Notes: generated by a model from the sequence alone, not told the origin. A stretch of 64,000 nt of DNA from Bombyx mori (GCF_030269925.1 NC_085112.1:992001-1056000); one strand, 5' to 3'; positions 38,413 through 49,053 are shown, numbered from the stretch's first letter. Numbers and translations are program-made.

Positions 38413-41292
38413 GGTTGCACGTCGACCTCTTTGTCGAGTTCGACGAGTACGGTTACCGGGGTCCCTAAGCCTGCCCCTAGTATTAGAGCTGAAGGCATCT
38501 AATGCAAAGGTTATTGGATCTGATGGATCCGTAAGGACGTGTCTAGGGCGTCGACGGTGACTGGCTCCTGCATGATCAGGATTCGGGGAGTAGTCAGCGG
38601 CGGCAACGATAAGGCGATTATCATGACGCATAGCCTTATCGAAGTATCGTTCCGACGCTGACTTCATGTATTTCCGACTTGATTCGAGGCCCAGGTCGTC
38701 GTGTAGGTCAACGTTCCTCACGAACCACGGAGCCCTGACAGCTAACCTGCAAAAGCGGGATTGTAGGGATTGGAGGGTGTCTATGTGTGTGCGGGCCGCG
38801 TGAGCGAACACCACACTCGCGTAAGTCATGACGGGCCTTATGCAAGTTTTGTAAAGTGTCACCTTGTTCCGAAGGGACATTTTACTCCGCTTACAGATCA
38901 TGGGGTAGAGTCTACCGAGAATAAACGCGGCACGGTCACGGACTGATTTTATATGCGGGCGGAATGTCATCGATGCATCCAGGGTAACGCCCAGGTACTT
39001 GACCTTCTTGGCCCAGGGTATGGGTTGTCTAAAGAGAGTAATCGGGGGTGTGAGATTCCTCCTCCTAATCCGGGAGGAAATCCGTGTGGAGCTTCCCCTT
39101 TGAAATAGCACTGCAGTACTTTTCGCTGGGTTGATGTCTATGCGCCATTTTCGGAACCACTGTCCTAGGGCTAGGGCTGCGCTCTGAAGCTTCTTCGCGA
39201 TTAGGGACTTATTTCTACTAGAATAGTAAACAGTCGTGTCGTCGGCGAATAAAGCTAAATGGGTCGGCGGCGACCGGGGAATATCGTTGACGAATAAGCT
39301 AAATAGGAGGGGTGAGAGGACAGAGCCTTGCGGGACTCCAGCTGTGAGAGGTCGTGGGGAGGAGCGGGTTCCCTCGACTCGATATCGAAAAGAGCGGTTC
39401 GACAAGAAGTCCCGTATGATGAGCACGAGACTATCCGGCACGCCCATGTTGAATAGTTTGAAAATCAAACCATTGTGCCAGACTTTGTCGAACGCTTTTG
39501 CGACGTCGAAGAAGAGAGCTCCCGTGTATAACGGTTTTGGTCGATTAAGCCCCACAAGAATGTGCTCCGTGAGGCGGTGCACCTGTTGAACGCATGAGTG
39601 ATTTGTACGGAATCCGAATTGTTCATCGATGAGAATGCCCTTGGATGAGACGAAGTCTCTGAGGCGTTTGTAGAGCAGACGCTCATACAGTTTGCCTAGA
39701 GACATGAGGAGGCTAATCGGGCGGTAGCTCGTCGGATGATTTTTTGGTTTACCGGGTTTATGTATGCCGATAACGTCCGCTTCTTTCCACACCGCGGGAA
39801 AGATACAGTTCGCCATAGCGGCATTGAAAATAGATGCCAACATCACGATGAGTTGGACGGGTAGAAGTTTAATAACGCGGTTAGATATACCGTCGGAACC
39901 GGGAGCCTTGCGAGGACGTAGGTCTTTGATCAAGTCTTTAACTTCTATCGGGGTGACGGGTGGTAACGCATCCGATGGCGGCAAGGAGGCTCTGCGTTCT
40001 ACCTCACTGTTTACTAATTCTACATGAACAGGGTCCACGGATTGAGTGCTGGGCGTGCACTGGGTTTGCAATGTATCGGCCAGCAGCTCTGCTTTTTCGT
40101 CATCATCGAACGCCGCGAGTCGGCCTGAGGGGTCTACGAGGGGGGGCATAGTTACTACCGTATCCGATTTGAGAGTACGAGCTAAGCGGTAGTAAGACCT
40201 TTGGGAGGGCGCGAGTCCTTCTAAGAAATCAGACCATCTGGCATCTCGGACTTCGGCGATGCGAAACTTTACGTCGCGTTGTAGGGCACGCATTCGAATA
40301 CGATTTTCCGCGGTAGGATACCTGTCGTAGGCGCGTATCGAGGCGTTCTTTGCTCTAAGGAGTTCCCTAATATCGTCGGACAATTTGAAGCGGTGAAGGA
40401 AGTCCTCCGCTACAACTTGTTTCGATGACCTATCTAATGTCGAGGTGATGTGTGACGTTAAGATGTCTATGGCTTCAGCGGTATCCTGAGGAGACGGGAT
40501 AGAGTCCGGGTTAAACGGGAGCGATGGTGGATCAGATTCAGCCAGGCTGATGCCCAGCGTGTGCCAATCCACCACAGTCCTCGTGACGGGAACGGAATCG
40601 GGAGCGCGACCGAGCTTCATAACGACGGGACGGTGGTCTGAATCTAACTCTGAAACTACTTCGATCGAGTGTAAGCGCAGAGTTACGTTTTTTAATAACG
40701 CTATGTCGAGTATATCCGGGCGATGCGCGATATTTAGCGGGTAGTGAGTCGGGGTTAGCGGAGCGACGATATCGAAGGCGAGATCATCGACTAACGCGTC
40801 AAGCCGCCTGCCATTCGGGGTTGTGGTGTGTGAGTTCCACCTGATGTGTTTACAATTTAGGTCGCCCGCCAGAATGACAGAGCTCCCCATACCGAGCAGT
40901 GCCTCGATATCACTGCTTAGAACGATCTTATCCGGTGGAAGATAAACGGACGCGATAACGATCGGCGCGTGTCCCGTCAGTGAGATTCGGCACATTGATG
41001 CTTCGATATTAGCGAGCGCGGGAGGATCGAGCGGGACGCAATGCAGGGCTCTTCTATAGTAAATGACGGTACCACCACCACGGGCAGAGAGCCTGTCGTT
41101 CCTGACCATGTTATAGTTCGCGATTTTAGGGTCACGGCGCGCGGGCTTAAGTAGGGTCTCCTGCACTAAAAAGATATCAATTTGATGGTCACGCAAAAAG
41201 TCAGAAACCTGATCACGTTGATTTGCGAGACCGTAAGCGTTAAAAAATCCTATCGTTACGGATAGGGGCTTTATTCTACTTATATACGCCAT
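38410..41292 (-). CDS. Jockey ORF2 (endonuclease-reverse transcriptase), copy 2, 960 aa
   Basis: Same domain order as copy 1: APE endonuclease at the N-terminus (LVQETLL, LAGDLNCKH, SDHRPVV), RT with VAKAFDKVWH, GVPQGSVLSPLLFSLF and FADD. Differences from copy 1 are scattered replacements, for example ASMCRIS for ASVCRIS and NPDSIPS for SPDSTPS. No stop or frameshift. ATG at 41292 follows the ORF1 stop by 3 nt, as in copy 1. Confidence 0.96.
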   Translation of the reverse strand: MAYISRIKPLSVTIGFFNAYGLANQRDQVSDFLRDHQIDIFLVQETLLKPARRDPKIANYNMVRNDRLSARGGGTVIYYRRALHCVPLDPPALANIEASMCRISLTGHAPIVIASVYLPPDKIVLSSDIEALLGMGSSVILAGDLNCKHIRWNSHTTTPNGRRLDALVDDLAFDIVAPLTPTHYPLNIAHRPDILDIALLKNVTLRLHSIEVVSELDSDHRPVVMKLGRAPDSVPVTRTVVDWHTLGISLAESDPPSLPFNPDSIPSPQDTAEAIDILTSHITSTLDRSSKQVVAEDFLHRFKLSDDIRELLRAKNASIRAYDRYPTAENRIRMRALQRDVKFRIAEVRDARWSDFLEGLAPSQRSYYRLARTLKSDTVVTMPPLVDPSGRLAAFDDDEKAELLADTLQTQCTPSTQSVDPVHVELVNSEVERRASLPPSDALPPVTPIEVKDLIKDLRPRKAPGSDGISNRVIKLLPVQLIVMLASIFNAAMANCIFPAVWKEADVIGIHKPGKPKNHPTSYRPISLLMSLGKLYERLLYKRLRDFVSSKGILIDEQFGFRTNHSCVQQVHRLTEHILVGLNRPKPLYTGALFFDVAKAFDKVWHNGLIFKLFNMGVPDSLVLIIRDFLSNRSFRYRVEGTRSSPRPLTAGVPQGSVLSPLLFSLFVNDIPRSPPTHLALFADDTTVYYSSRNKSLIAKKLQSAALALGQWFRKWRIDINPAKSTAVLFQRGSSTRISSRIRRRNLTPPITLFRQPIPWAKKVKYLGVTLDASMTFRPHIKSVRDRAAFILGRLYPMICKRSKMSLRNKVTLYKTCIRPVMTYASVVFAHAARTHIDTLQSLQSRFCRLAVRAPWFVRNVDLHDDLGLESSRKYMKSASERYFDKAMRHDNRLIVAAADYSPNPDHAGASHRRRPRHVLTDPSDPITFALDAFSSNTRGRLRDPGNRTRRTRQRGRRAT

Positions 41293-41295
41293 TGA

Positions 41296-42924
41296 TTACC
41301 GGCGGAGTGAGGGGAGGACGTACGTATTTAATGACGCGTATACGTCGGCGTATTCCTGCACAACGGCGATAAAGTGTTGTGCAGTGGAGGCAGCGCGAAT
41401 GGCGTCGCCCAAAGCGTTAACGCGCTCAAAGTTGATCGACTGAAAGAAGTCGATCGCTAAAGCGAGATTTTCGGACGCGGTCGGAGGGCAAGTCGCGGGA
41501 GAGGGACGAGTCGCGGGGGCGGGACGAATCGCGGAGGAGGGAGTTGTAGCCGTGTTCGTGTACGGCAGCGGTTTTGCCCAGGCCGAGACACTGGGCACCG
41601 CCGCCGGAACGAACGCTGGCTTGGCCTGCGACGCAGAGGGTGCCGAGGCTTTGATGTCTGGGCCGGAAGCTCGGAGGCGGTTTTGGCGGGCGACGCGGCG
41701 ATTTATTTTAGGGGCTCGGGGGCAACCACGGTAATTCGCGGGGTGACCCTGTGTTCGACACAGGACGCAGCTAGGCGGTTCCGTCGCGGTTTTTTGGTCG
41801 CGAGTGCAGAGGGCCGTGGCGTGATCGCCCAAACACTTAACACATCGGGGGCGCGCGTGACAGTTACGGGAAGAGTGCCCGTACAATTGACAGTTATGGC
41901 ACTGGCTAGGAGTGCCTTTTTTATGGGGGGTTTCGATGGCGATACCGGAGAGCCTACAGACGGTCTGTGTGTTGAAGATTTTCTTACCCTCGGGGGTAGG
42001 CTGGAGGGTGACTAGAACCATATTATATGGCTCCCTACCGCGACCGGTGTGCATACGGTGCACAGAATTCACTGGAAAGCCCTGTTCTAACAGATCGGCC
42101 TTGACGAGCTCTACATCTAACTCTTTAGGGATTCCGCGTATTACAACGCGGAGTTCGCGCTCCTCCTGGAGCGTATAAGTATGAAAACTTATACGTTCCT
42201 TACGGAGGTAAGAAGAGAGGGCCCTATGGTCGTCGGGTGTTTGAACCTTAATTTGAATGCCGTTCGCGAGGTTACGGGCATTCGTGAAATTTATATTTTT
42301 GGCCTTAAGGGCCAGGCAAACTCGATCCCAAGCTGCCTTCTCCTGAAGGATAACCGGGGGAGGGGTCTGGGTTTTATTTTGTGCCACCGGACGCGGCGAT
42401 GGAGTGGCACGGGCTGGGGGCGCAACGGGAGTCTGAGGGCGGGGGCGCGACGCGTTCACGGCTTTGCTAATTTTAGCGGCCGCGGGAGCTCGAGACTCCG
42501 CGGCACGCTTCTTACCCTTCTGTACCAGGGTGAATCCATCCGTCGATGAGGCGGGGGCGAGGTCGACCTCCATGTCCGAGTCAGAGTCGGAGCACGAGGA
42601 GGCGGGTGCAGGCGACCTACGAGCAAGTGTAGGTGTTTTAGAGGGCACGACGGAGGCCGCGGATGATCGCTCAGCTGAAACGATGGTCACGGCGGACGAC
42701 GCAGCAGCTTTTCTCGCCAGTATAGGCGACACGGGAGCGGCAGGCACGACAGAGGCTGCGGTGCTCAATGCAGAAGCTCTGCACGCAGGTACAGGCGACG
42801 CAGGAGCAGCGAGCGCGGCGGAGTCCTCGAGAGGGCTCGCAGTGTGATTGGCCTTGAAGGCCAGAAACTCTGAGGCGAGCTGTGGGTGGCGAAGTCGGAG
42901 GAATTCTGCGAATACAGCGTCCAT
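41296..42924 (-). CDS. Jockey ORF1 (gag-like), copy 2
   Basis: The frame is open from 43149 (617 aa), but the likely start is MDAVFAEFLRLRHPQL at 42924, equivalent to copy 1, giving about 542 aa. Same three Cys-His knuckles (CHNCQLYGHSSRNC, CVKCLGDHATALC, CVLCRTQGHPANYRGC). The N-terminal low-complexity Ala/Pro/Ser region is the most diverged part between copies. Confidence 0.92.
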   Translation of the reverse strand: MDAVFAEFLRLRHPQLASEFLAFKANHTASPLEDSAALAAPASPVPACRASALSTAASVVPAAPVSPILARKAAASSAVTIVSAERSSAASVVPSKTPTLARRSPAPASSCSDSDSDMEVDLAPASSTDGFTLVQKGKKRAAESRAPAAAKISKAVNASRPRPQTPVAPPARATPSPRPVAQNKTQTPPPVILQEKAAWDRVCLALKAKNINFTNARNLANGIQIKVQTPDDHRALSSYLRKERISFHTYTLQEERELRVVIRGIPKELDVELVKADLLEQGFPVNSVHRMHTGRGREPYNMVLVTLQPTPEGKKIFNTQTVCRLSGIAIETPHKKGTPSQCHNCQLYGHSSRNCHARPRCVKCLGDHATALCTRDQKTATEPPSCVLCRTQGHPANYRGCPRAPKINRRVARQNRLRASGPDIKASAPSASQAKPAFVPAAVPSVSAWAKPLPYTNTATTPSSAIRPAPATRPSPATCPPTASENLALAIDFFQSINFERVNALGDAIRAASTAQHFIAVVQEYADVYASLNTYVLPSLRR

Positions 42925-43277
42925 GATCGCTGAGTACCCAGGTGGGGCGGCCCCGGGTCTTGAAACACTCGCCTTGCGGCGAGGCCCCAACTTCTCGGAC
43001 CTGAGCGGTTCTATTGAACACAGGTGGGAATGCGGCGCGATTACTACAGGACAAAGAAAAAGCACAACAATACAGAAATTACAAAAAGAAACAAAACAAA
43101 TAAATACTTGCAGGAAAACACTTTGTCGGCAAATGTTCCACGAACACAAAAATAACTAAAACAAAACAAATAAAAGCTTCCAGGAAACACACTTGGTCGG
43201 CAGATGTATCACGAACACAGGCCGCGCGAACAATGGCCGGGCTAACAAAAGCCGGGCGATCGAGTGGACGATGAGCA

Positions 43278-43311
43278 CGTCCGCACGTGACGGATGCCTC
43301 TATCGGAATGA
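43278..43311 (-). promoter_or_regulatory. Internal Inr + DPE promoter of jockey copy 2
   Basis: On the minus strand TCATTC has A+1 at 43309 and GGACG lies at 43282-43278, again +28 to +32. Conserved in both copies. Confidence 0.7.
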
Positions 43312-43322
43312 CGTTTAGCTGT

Positions 43323-43674
43323 GTGGGACAGCGATACTATATATTTACAATAATAAGTATAAGTAATTATGTATGTATGCAATACGAGCGGAGCACTAAT
43401 AAAGAATGTTACAAAATCGTTTTTTTTTTCTTTATACACACACAGAATAAGAAGAATAACAAGAAACACCGAAATCACTTTAAGATAGGCTCTGAAAAAT
43501 GTAGATTTTTGTCGATTTCTCCAGGATCCCATCATCAGATCCTGATCCTGATGATTAAAGGACCATTCGGGACCACTCGGATTCTACTCTTTCGAATAAA
43601 AAAAGAAAAAAGAAGAAATCGGTGAATAAACAGATAAAAGATGGTGGTCGAATTGATAACCTCCTCTTTTGAAG
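43323..43674. other. Spacer, partly Helitron-derived
   Basis: ACTAATAAAGAATGTTACAA near 43395 resembles the middle of the 15360 Helitron. The remainder is unassigned. Confidence 0.4.
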
Positions 43675-43832
43675 TCGGTTAAAAAGCGTGATTTTTTACT
43701 TTAAATAACTCCTTAGCATTCTGTTATCCAAAAATATTTTCAATTTCTACGTAAATTAAGTCGCGGGTAGAATTTAGCGTTATGCCAAAGTAACTAATCC
43801 ACGCGGACGAAGTCGCGGGCAAAAGCTTGTGG
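43675..43832 (+). mobile_element. Helitron-like 3' fragment
   Basis: Aligns with the 3' half of 15360-15675: TTTAGCGTTATGCCAAAGTAA, then CCACGCGGACGAAGTCGCGG hairpin; the terminal CTAGT has decayed to CTTGT. Confidence 0.65.
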
Positions 43833-44100
43833 GTGAAACATACTTTTGAAACGCCTTTGGCCTATAAGTCGCCCGGTGTATTTGAGCAGTCTAGTATACG
43901 ACCCACCTGATGGTAATTAGTCACAGCCTATTCGTTGCGTACTGCTAAATTTGAATCGAGCGGTACAATTATGTCGGAGATGAAATCCACACAAGTAACA
44001 ACGAACTAAGCTGTTGATCAAAAAAATTGTTAATACCACTTCATGTGTGACTTCCACGGTAAAGAATAATAACGCGTTATTAAAGTGAAAGTCTTTACTA
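43833..44100. other. Spacer
   Basis: Contains a Bm1-linker-like stretch (GTGACTTCCACGGTAAAGAA near 44048-44068) but no complete element. Confidence 0.35.
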
Positions 44101-44300
44101 TTGACAAGGGGGCGTAAACTCATAGCTGTCCCGTAGCTGGTCTGATCAAATTAAGACGATTTTGGATTCCAGCATCAACGTCACTATTCACTGCGCCGAG
44201 CACAGGAAAAGATGGAGGAACATAGTCCGAAGAAAAGTGCTCCGTAAGGGTCACGACCCTCAGCACTGAGGAACACGGTGCAAGGAGAGGGATTAGTGGC
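44101..44300 (+). mobile_element. RTE-like 3' tail
   Basis: GGGTCACGACCCTCAGCA at about 44250, followed by TGAGGAACAC and GCAAGGAGAGG, matches the last 45 bp of the RTE copy at 23568-24318 read on its own strand. Upstream boundaries are unclear. Confidence 0.55.
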
Positions 44301-44458
44301 ATTGCCAGTGTTATTGCGACCTTATGCGGCTATTGCATTATCTTTATCGCTTTTTTTATATTACAGTACTTTGTGTGTATGTGTTATTGTTATTGTAATC
44401 AACAACAAAAAATAATTATATTATTTTCTTGACTTGTTCATATTGTAATATGAGGACC

Positions 44459-44658
44459 TTTTTTTTGTTGTTTAGATGGGTGGACGAGCCCAGCGCTCAC
44501 CTGGCGTTAAGTAATTACAGGAGCTCATTAACAATGTAAATACCGCGACCCACCTTTAGACATATGTAGTAAGTTTCATTTTTACAGTAGAACGGCTGCC
44601 CCATGCTTTGAAACCGAAACATATAACTGTTTCATGGCAGAAATAGGCAGGGTGATGG
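44459..44658 (-). mobile_element. Diverged Bm1 copy
   Basis: TTGTTTAGATGGGTGGACGA tail side and GGCAGAAATAGGCAGGGTGA inner side flank a shortened body. Head-to-head with the next copy. Confidence 0.8.
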
Positions 44659-44671
44659 TAAATTGCCGTGA

Positions 44672-44960
44672 ACCCGTGAAAAATCAAAACCCGCAAAATT
44701 ATAATTTGCGTAATCACTGGTGGTAGGACCTCTTGGGAGTCCGCACGGGTAGGTACCACCACCCCGCCTATTTCCGCCGTGAAGCAGTAATGCGTTTCGG
44801 TTCGAAGGGTGGGGTAGCTGTTGTAACTATACTGAGACCTTAGAACTCATATCTCGAGGTGGGTGGCGCATTTACGTTCTAGATGTCTATGGGGTCCAGT
44901 AACCACTTAACATCAGGTGGGCTGTGAGCTCGTCCATCCATCTAAGCAATAAAAAAAAAA
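44672..44960 (+). mobile_element. Bm1 SINE, partial with linker
   Basis: From AACCCGTGAAAAATCAAAAC through CTGGTGGTAGGACCTCTTGG to AAGCAATAAAAAAAAAA. Confidence 0.9.
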
Positions 44961-45175
44961 GAACCAATAGAAGCTTCTAGAAGCAATACCAAAGATTCCT
45001 CCAAAGTTGTGACTTTAAAAAGTGGTCCTTAAAATAGAGATTTCGAAAGAAGGCCTGCCGTACGATACCATAAAGAATACCCAGTTACATTTGCAGCGGG
45101 AAGCGTTTTTAATTATTCATATTTCGGACAGTTGGACTGTTGCCAAGTTTTAATGGAGGCATTACAACGGTGCTA

Positions 45176-45234
45176 ATGTCAGCCAAGAAGTGTTCCTCGG
45201 TTTGTGTATTTATGTGTTTTTGGGCTTGTCTGGC
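45176..45234 (+). CDS. Possible first exon encoding a signal peptide
   Basis: ATG at 45176 opens MSAKKCSSVCVFMCFWACLA, a short basic start followed by a hydrophobic core and small residues, and then meets GGCG|GTATGT, a good donor site. The layout resembles exon 1 of the secreted-protein gene at 18711. No downstream partner was found before 49 kb, so this could be chance. Confidence 0.2.
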
Positions 45235-45341
45235 GGTATGTAGGTCGGACGGATTGAATGATTTCATAAGACTGTTGAATTTGGGGCAAAAATCGAAAAG
45301 AAAAAAAAACATATTCTTTCTTATTCTTTCTTATAAAAACA

Positions 45342-45387
45342 TATACATTGTATGTAGCTGACACACGTCAGCTACATACAATGTATA
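45342..45387. repeat. Perfect inverted repeat, 21-bp arms, 4-nt loop
   Basis: Arm TATACATTGTATGTAGCTGAC (45342-45362 without its last bases beyond 20 shown as TATACATTGTATGTAGCTGA), loop ACAC (45363-45366), and the exact complementary arm 45367-45387. Not part of any recognised element. Confidence 0.9.
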
Positions 45388-45471
45388 ATCCTCGTTCGTG
45401 CAATTGAGGAAGGCATGGACAAAAGGCTGTCAAATGAGAGTAACTAGTGAACGCATCTTAATTTATACCCT

Positions 45472-45620
45472 CAGACACAGCCCACTGAGTTTCTCGCCGG
45501 GTCTTCTCAGCGAAGCACTGCTAGGGCTAGTGTTGGCACCCAAGATACACCCCCGTGAGCTCACCTACTACGTCGGTGAATCTAGTATGACCCCTTGAGA
45601 TCACTAGAATAGGTAGAATA
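45472..45620 (+). mobile_element. Jockey-related 3' UTR fragment
   Basis: ACAGCCCACTGAGTTTCTCG from 45478, then a deletion between CTTCTCAG and CGAAGCACTG, then the family tail to ATCACTAGAATAGG. Confidence 0.75.
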
Positions 45621-47280
45621 ACGTAGATGTATTTATGTGCCGGCAGAACCGCCCGGTGAAGGTCAGGGGGCGACCTGAGGAGGTCGAGACCGCGCGGCGC
45701 ACTACCAGCACTCTAGCGCGCTACCATGGAGTAATATCTTCTAGACAAAAAGAGCAACTGGTTGGCGGCGTATCGCGTCCCGACCTGGCTGGCTGGTTCT
45801 GGTCCAGCGGGGTATTCCGGGACACCAGCGGCACAGCAAAATGTAAATGACAAACAAAGCATACTTTTCTTTGCATATTATTTAATATGTCGTAGGTTAG
45901 GTTGCAGTGGTGTATGCGCACTACATTACTAGCACTTGCGATTTCTGCTCACATTTACCAAAACGACATGGTCATTGTGAATTCAATGTACATTTCCCTT
46001 CTTTGAAATTGTAAATGTTAGTTGAATGCACATTACCCAAACGAGCAGGCAAATGTGCACATTTACCGGAAAATGTGTACATTTGCCGCAATATCTACTT
46101 TTACCGTAACATATACATATATTTAAACGTTTTTAAGTATGTATGTAAGTCTCTGGTACCGATAACACAGGGAATCCTCATATATGGCCCGATGACCGTG
46201 TGCGATTTGTTCCCAGCTATTTATTATTTAGTATTATTAATAAGACATTAGCGTCCCTAAAGTTGAAGACATAATATGTCCATGTTCATCGTATTTGTAT
46301 ATAGAAGAATAACCTTCGAAATTGTTGTTCTGTTGAAGAGAAATTGTTGCAGGCTTTTATAAGCTTGTGATTTATAACGCAGTGGTATTATACTTGACCA
46401 AATACGTTAAGGCACGTGCAGGAAGTTGTTCAATTAGTAATGCCAGTGTATTCTGGGAAGGTTCATTATTAGTTTCATCGTTCGAATTTCGTGCTTCGTT
46501 TTCCTAATACAATGTTTGTAACAATAATGTTTGTTTACGAATCACGGATGATAAAGAAATCGATAGGTGTTTTGACGTGACAAGGTCTTTTAATTCGGCT
46601 GCACGCACGAAAAAACATGACTCATTGAGGCGTTCCATTTAAGGCTTGAAGTGCAAGCGAGAGCGCGCAACGAGCGACAAAGAGGCACAATCGGCCTCCG
46701 CGTTCGGCAGCGTTCGACATCTGTCTTTCTCCTACTTGAGTGAGCGATGCATCCGCGTGGACAGCTGCTATATAATAATACATTTACATGTTTTCTTCAA
46801 GTATGAAGTTCGGTGAAAAGTTAATGTAGTGTCAATTGTCCATACAAAATATTTATCAAACAAATAAAATTAAAATTTTCTTTTGAAAAATGAAAGCATT
46901 CCATCAGTATTTTCTTATGACGTTGTCACGTTCAACTATCGTCAGTATACCGATTTTACAGACAACCGATTTTTTTATTATACTGCGAATAAATGAGTTT
47001 TCACGTGTTCAAGAGATGAGTGAATGTTAGATTATCCGGATCTAGATGTTTATAAGCTTCTGCTCCGTGACAAAACGTTAGCATTGTAAAAGATTTAGCG
47101 TAGAGATTAAATGATGACAAAATAGATCCGTAAGCAGTGGAATGTCTGGTTAATATGTTCTCCAGAAAAGAATCTTCGACAAGTCACTATAAAAAATAAC
47201 ATGAAGTTTACGTTTTTTAAACGTTTCTTGTACATTAATGTAAGTGTTATCACTGCATGTGACTTTGACGCTAGTATAAA
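45621..47280. other. Unassigned intergenic DNA
   Basis: A GC-richer patch at 45630-45845 has overlapping short ORFs on both strands but no motif. Near 46040-46085 are two short palindromes (AAATGTGCACATTT and AAATGTGTACATTT) in tandem. A second GC-richer stretch lies at 46640-46760. No exon with matched splice sites was recognised. Confidence 0.4.
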
Positions 47281-47699
47281 TCTATATATTAATACGTGAA
47301 GCAAAAACTTTGTATCCCTTTTCACGAAAATTGCGCGGACGGAGGAGTATGAAATTTGCCACACTTATAGCGAATATAGAGAAGAAGTGCACAATGCTAA
47401 TATTTATTTAAAATAATGCATAAAAGATACATTAAATCAATAAAGAAAACATTACACACACTACATACCATGTATTTGACGCACACACGCATGCATACTA
47501 TTTATTGTCAAACTTTTGTTCTTCACGTCTGTTGTGAAATTGAGAATAGATTAAATATTGTTTGTCTTTGTTAATATTTTTTATAGTGTAGTCTTGGCGA
47601 AATTAGTGATTATAGAAGTATAAAATACAATCATAATAGTGTACAAACTTACAATTCCAATTAATTATAGTCGAATTTCGACTACTGCGGGACCTCTAG
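47281..47699 (+). mobile_element. Helitron-like element, family H2
   Basis: A|TCTATATATTAATACGTGAAG at left, hairpin AGTCGAA/TTCGACT and CTAG|T at right. 419 bp, the only plus-strand copy of this family here and apparently complete. Confidence 0.78.
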
Positions 47700-47741
47700 T
47701 ACAATTAATTACATCTCTCACCATTTACGTTTTAATGTTTA

Positions 47742-48179
47742 TTAGTGGTCCCTGGTAGTCCAAATTCGACTATAATTAATGGAAATATAAGTTTGAACAT
47801 CATTATGATGCTATTGTTAAAGACTATTATTTGAATATCTATAATCACAGATTTCGCCAAGACTACATAATAGAAAAATAATATTAAAAACAAACAATAT
47901 TAATCTATTCTCAATTCGACCACAGACTTTAAACAATAACAAAAGTTTGACAATAAACGAAGAGTATATGTGCGCGTGTGTGTGTCAAATACATGGTAGT
48001 GTGTGTTATGTTTCTTTTATTGATTTAATGTGTTTTTAGGCATCATTTAAAAAAAAACTATATTAGCATTCTGCACCCTTTGTATATTCTCTATAAGCGT
48101 GGGAAATTTCATACTCCTCGGTCGCGCAATTTTCGTAAAAAGGGGTACAAAGCTTTTGCTTCACGTATTAAAATATAGA
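47742..48179 (-). mobile_element. Helitron-like element, family H2
   Basis: Adjacent and inverted to the previous copy (42 bp between). The CTAG end is mutated to TTAG and one hairpin arm has a substitution (AGTCCAA). 438 bp. Confidence 0.72.
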
Positions 48180-48607
48180 ATACATTATTGTGTTAATTCT
48201 GTTATCAACGGCGTATTTAAGACACCGTAAAATACAAATTTAACATTGAAAAAAAAACCAACACTCGCGAATTCTAAAGAGTTTACATAACATTGCACCA
48301 ACTAGACCGGATATTCTTTCAAACAGCAAATAGATTACACGGAAAATATGCGCGTTATCGACACTAAAACCCACAAATATCGTGAGTAAGATACGAAAAT
48401 ACAATGAGAGCCGATATATCGAATTGCCAATAAGATCGTTCAAGGTCGATCCGAATCAAAATGTATATGTTGGCGCTACACAGTATCTAAGTTTGGATCG
48501 GACTGAAATGTGACCGCGATAAAGGAATTAGCTCGTTAACTTCTAAAGATGACATTGACAATGACATGACATGTTTCGTCCTTTAAAATTTTGGGGTTTT
48601 ATGTCGA
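48180..48607. other. Spacer between Helitron copies
   Basis: No recognised feature. Confidence 0.4.
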
Positions 48608-49053
48608 CTAGTGGTCCGGCCGTAGTCGAAATTCGACTATAAATTAATTAATTGAAATTGTAAGTTTGTTCGCGATTATCATTCTATTTTCAAAGACTTA
48701 TTATACTTCTGTAATCACAAGTTTCGCCAAGACTTCACTATAGAAAAATATTAATAAAGACAGACAATATTTAATTTAATCTATTCTCAATTTGACCACA
48801 GACGTCAAGAACAAAAGTTTGACAATAAATAGTAAGCATGCGTGTTGCGTCAAATACATGGTATGTAGTGTGTGTAATGTTTTCTTTATTGATTTAATGT
48901 ATTTATTAGGCATAATTAAAAAAAAAAAACATTCTGCACTCCTTCTCTATATTCTCTATAAGTGTAGGATATTTCATGCTCAGTCCTCCGTCCGCTCAAT
49001 TTTCGTAAAAAGGGATATAAAGTTTTTCCTTCACGTATTAATATGTAAATAGA
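48608..49053 (-). mobile_element. Helitron-like element, family H2
   Basis: Minus strand A|TCTATTTACATATTAATACG to hairpin AGTCGAA/TTCGACT and CTAG|T. 446 bp. Confidence 0.76.

Larger units (their letters stand above)
38161..43310 (-). mobile_element. Full-length jockey-clade retrotransposon, copy 2 (inverted)
   Basis: A 5150-bp minus-strand copy of the element at 29784-34946, flanked by ACGTTTAGCTGT (38149-38160, 43311-43322). The polyA tail appears as the T run 38161-38181. Begins CATTCCGATAGAGG like copy 1. Both ORFs are open. The two copies differ by scattered substitutions, and copy 2 has a few extra codons (ORF1 LARR in the N-terminal region; ORF2 SSNTRG near the end), so they are independent insertions and not a segmental duplication. 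Confidence 0.95.
44965..45471. other. Spacer with a possible signal-peptide exon and a perfect hairpin
   Basis: See separate entries at 45176 and 45342. The rest is unassigned. Confidence 0.4.

Noticed and set aside
44120..44302. 60-aa minus-strand ORF
   Set aside because: Antisense to a recognised RTE-like 3' tail, so not an independent gene.
45635..45921. Overlapping ORFs in a GC-richer patch
   Set aside because: Open on both strands without motifs, splice context or similarity to elements in the window; likely composition-driven.
23465..49053. CRISPR-like reading of the recurring AGTCGAA/TTCGACT palindromes
   Set aside because: The palindromes are kilobases apart at the ends of homologous Helitron-like copies; there are no spacers, and the host is an insect.
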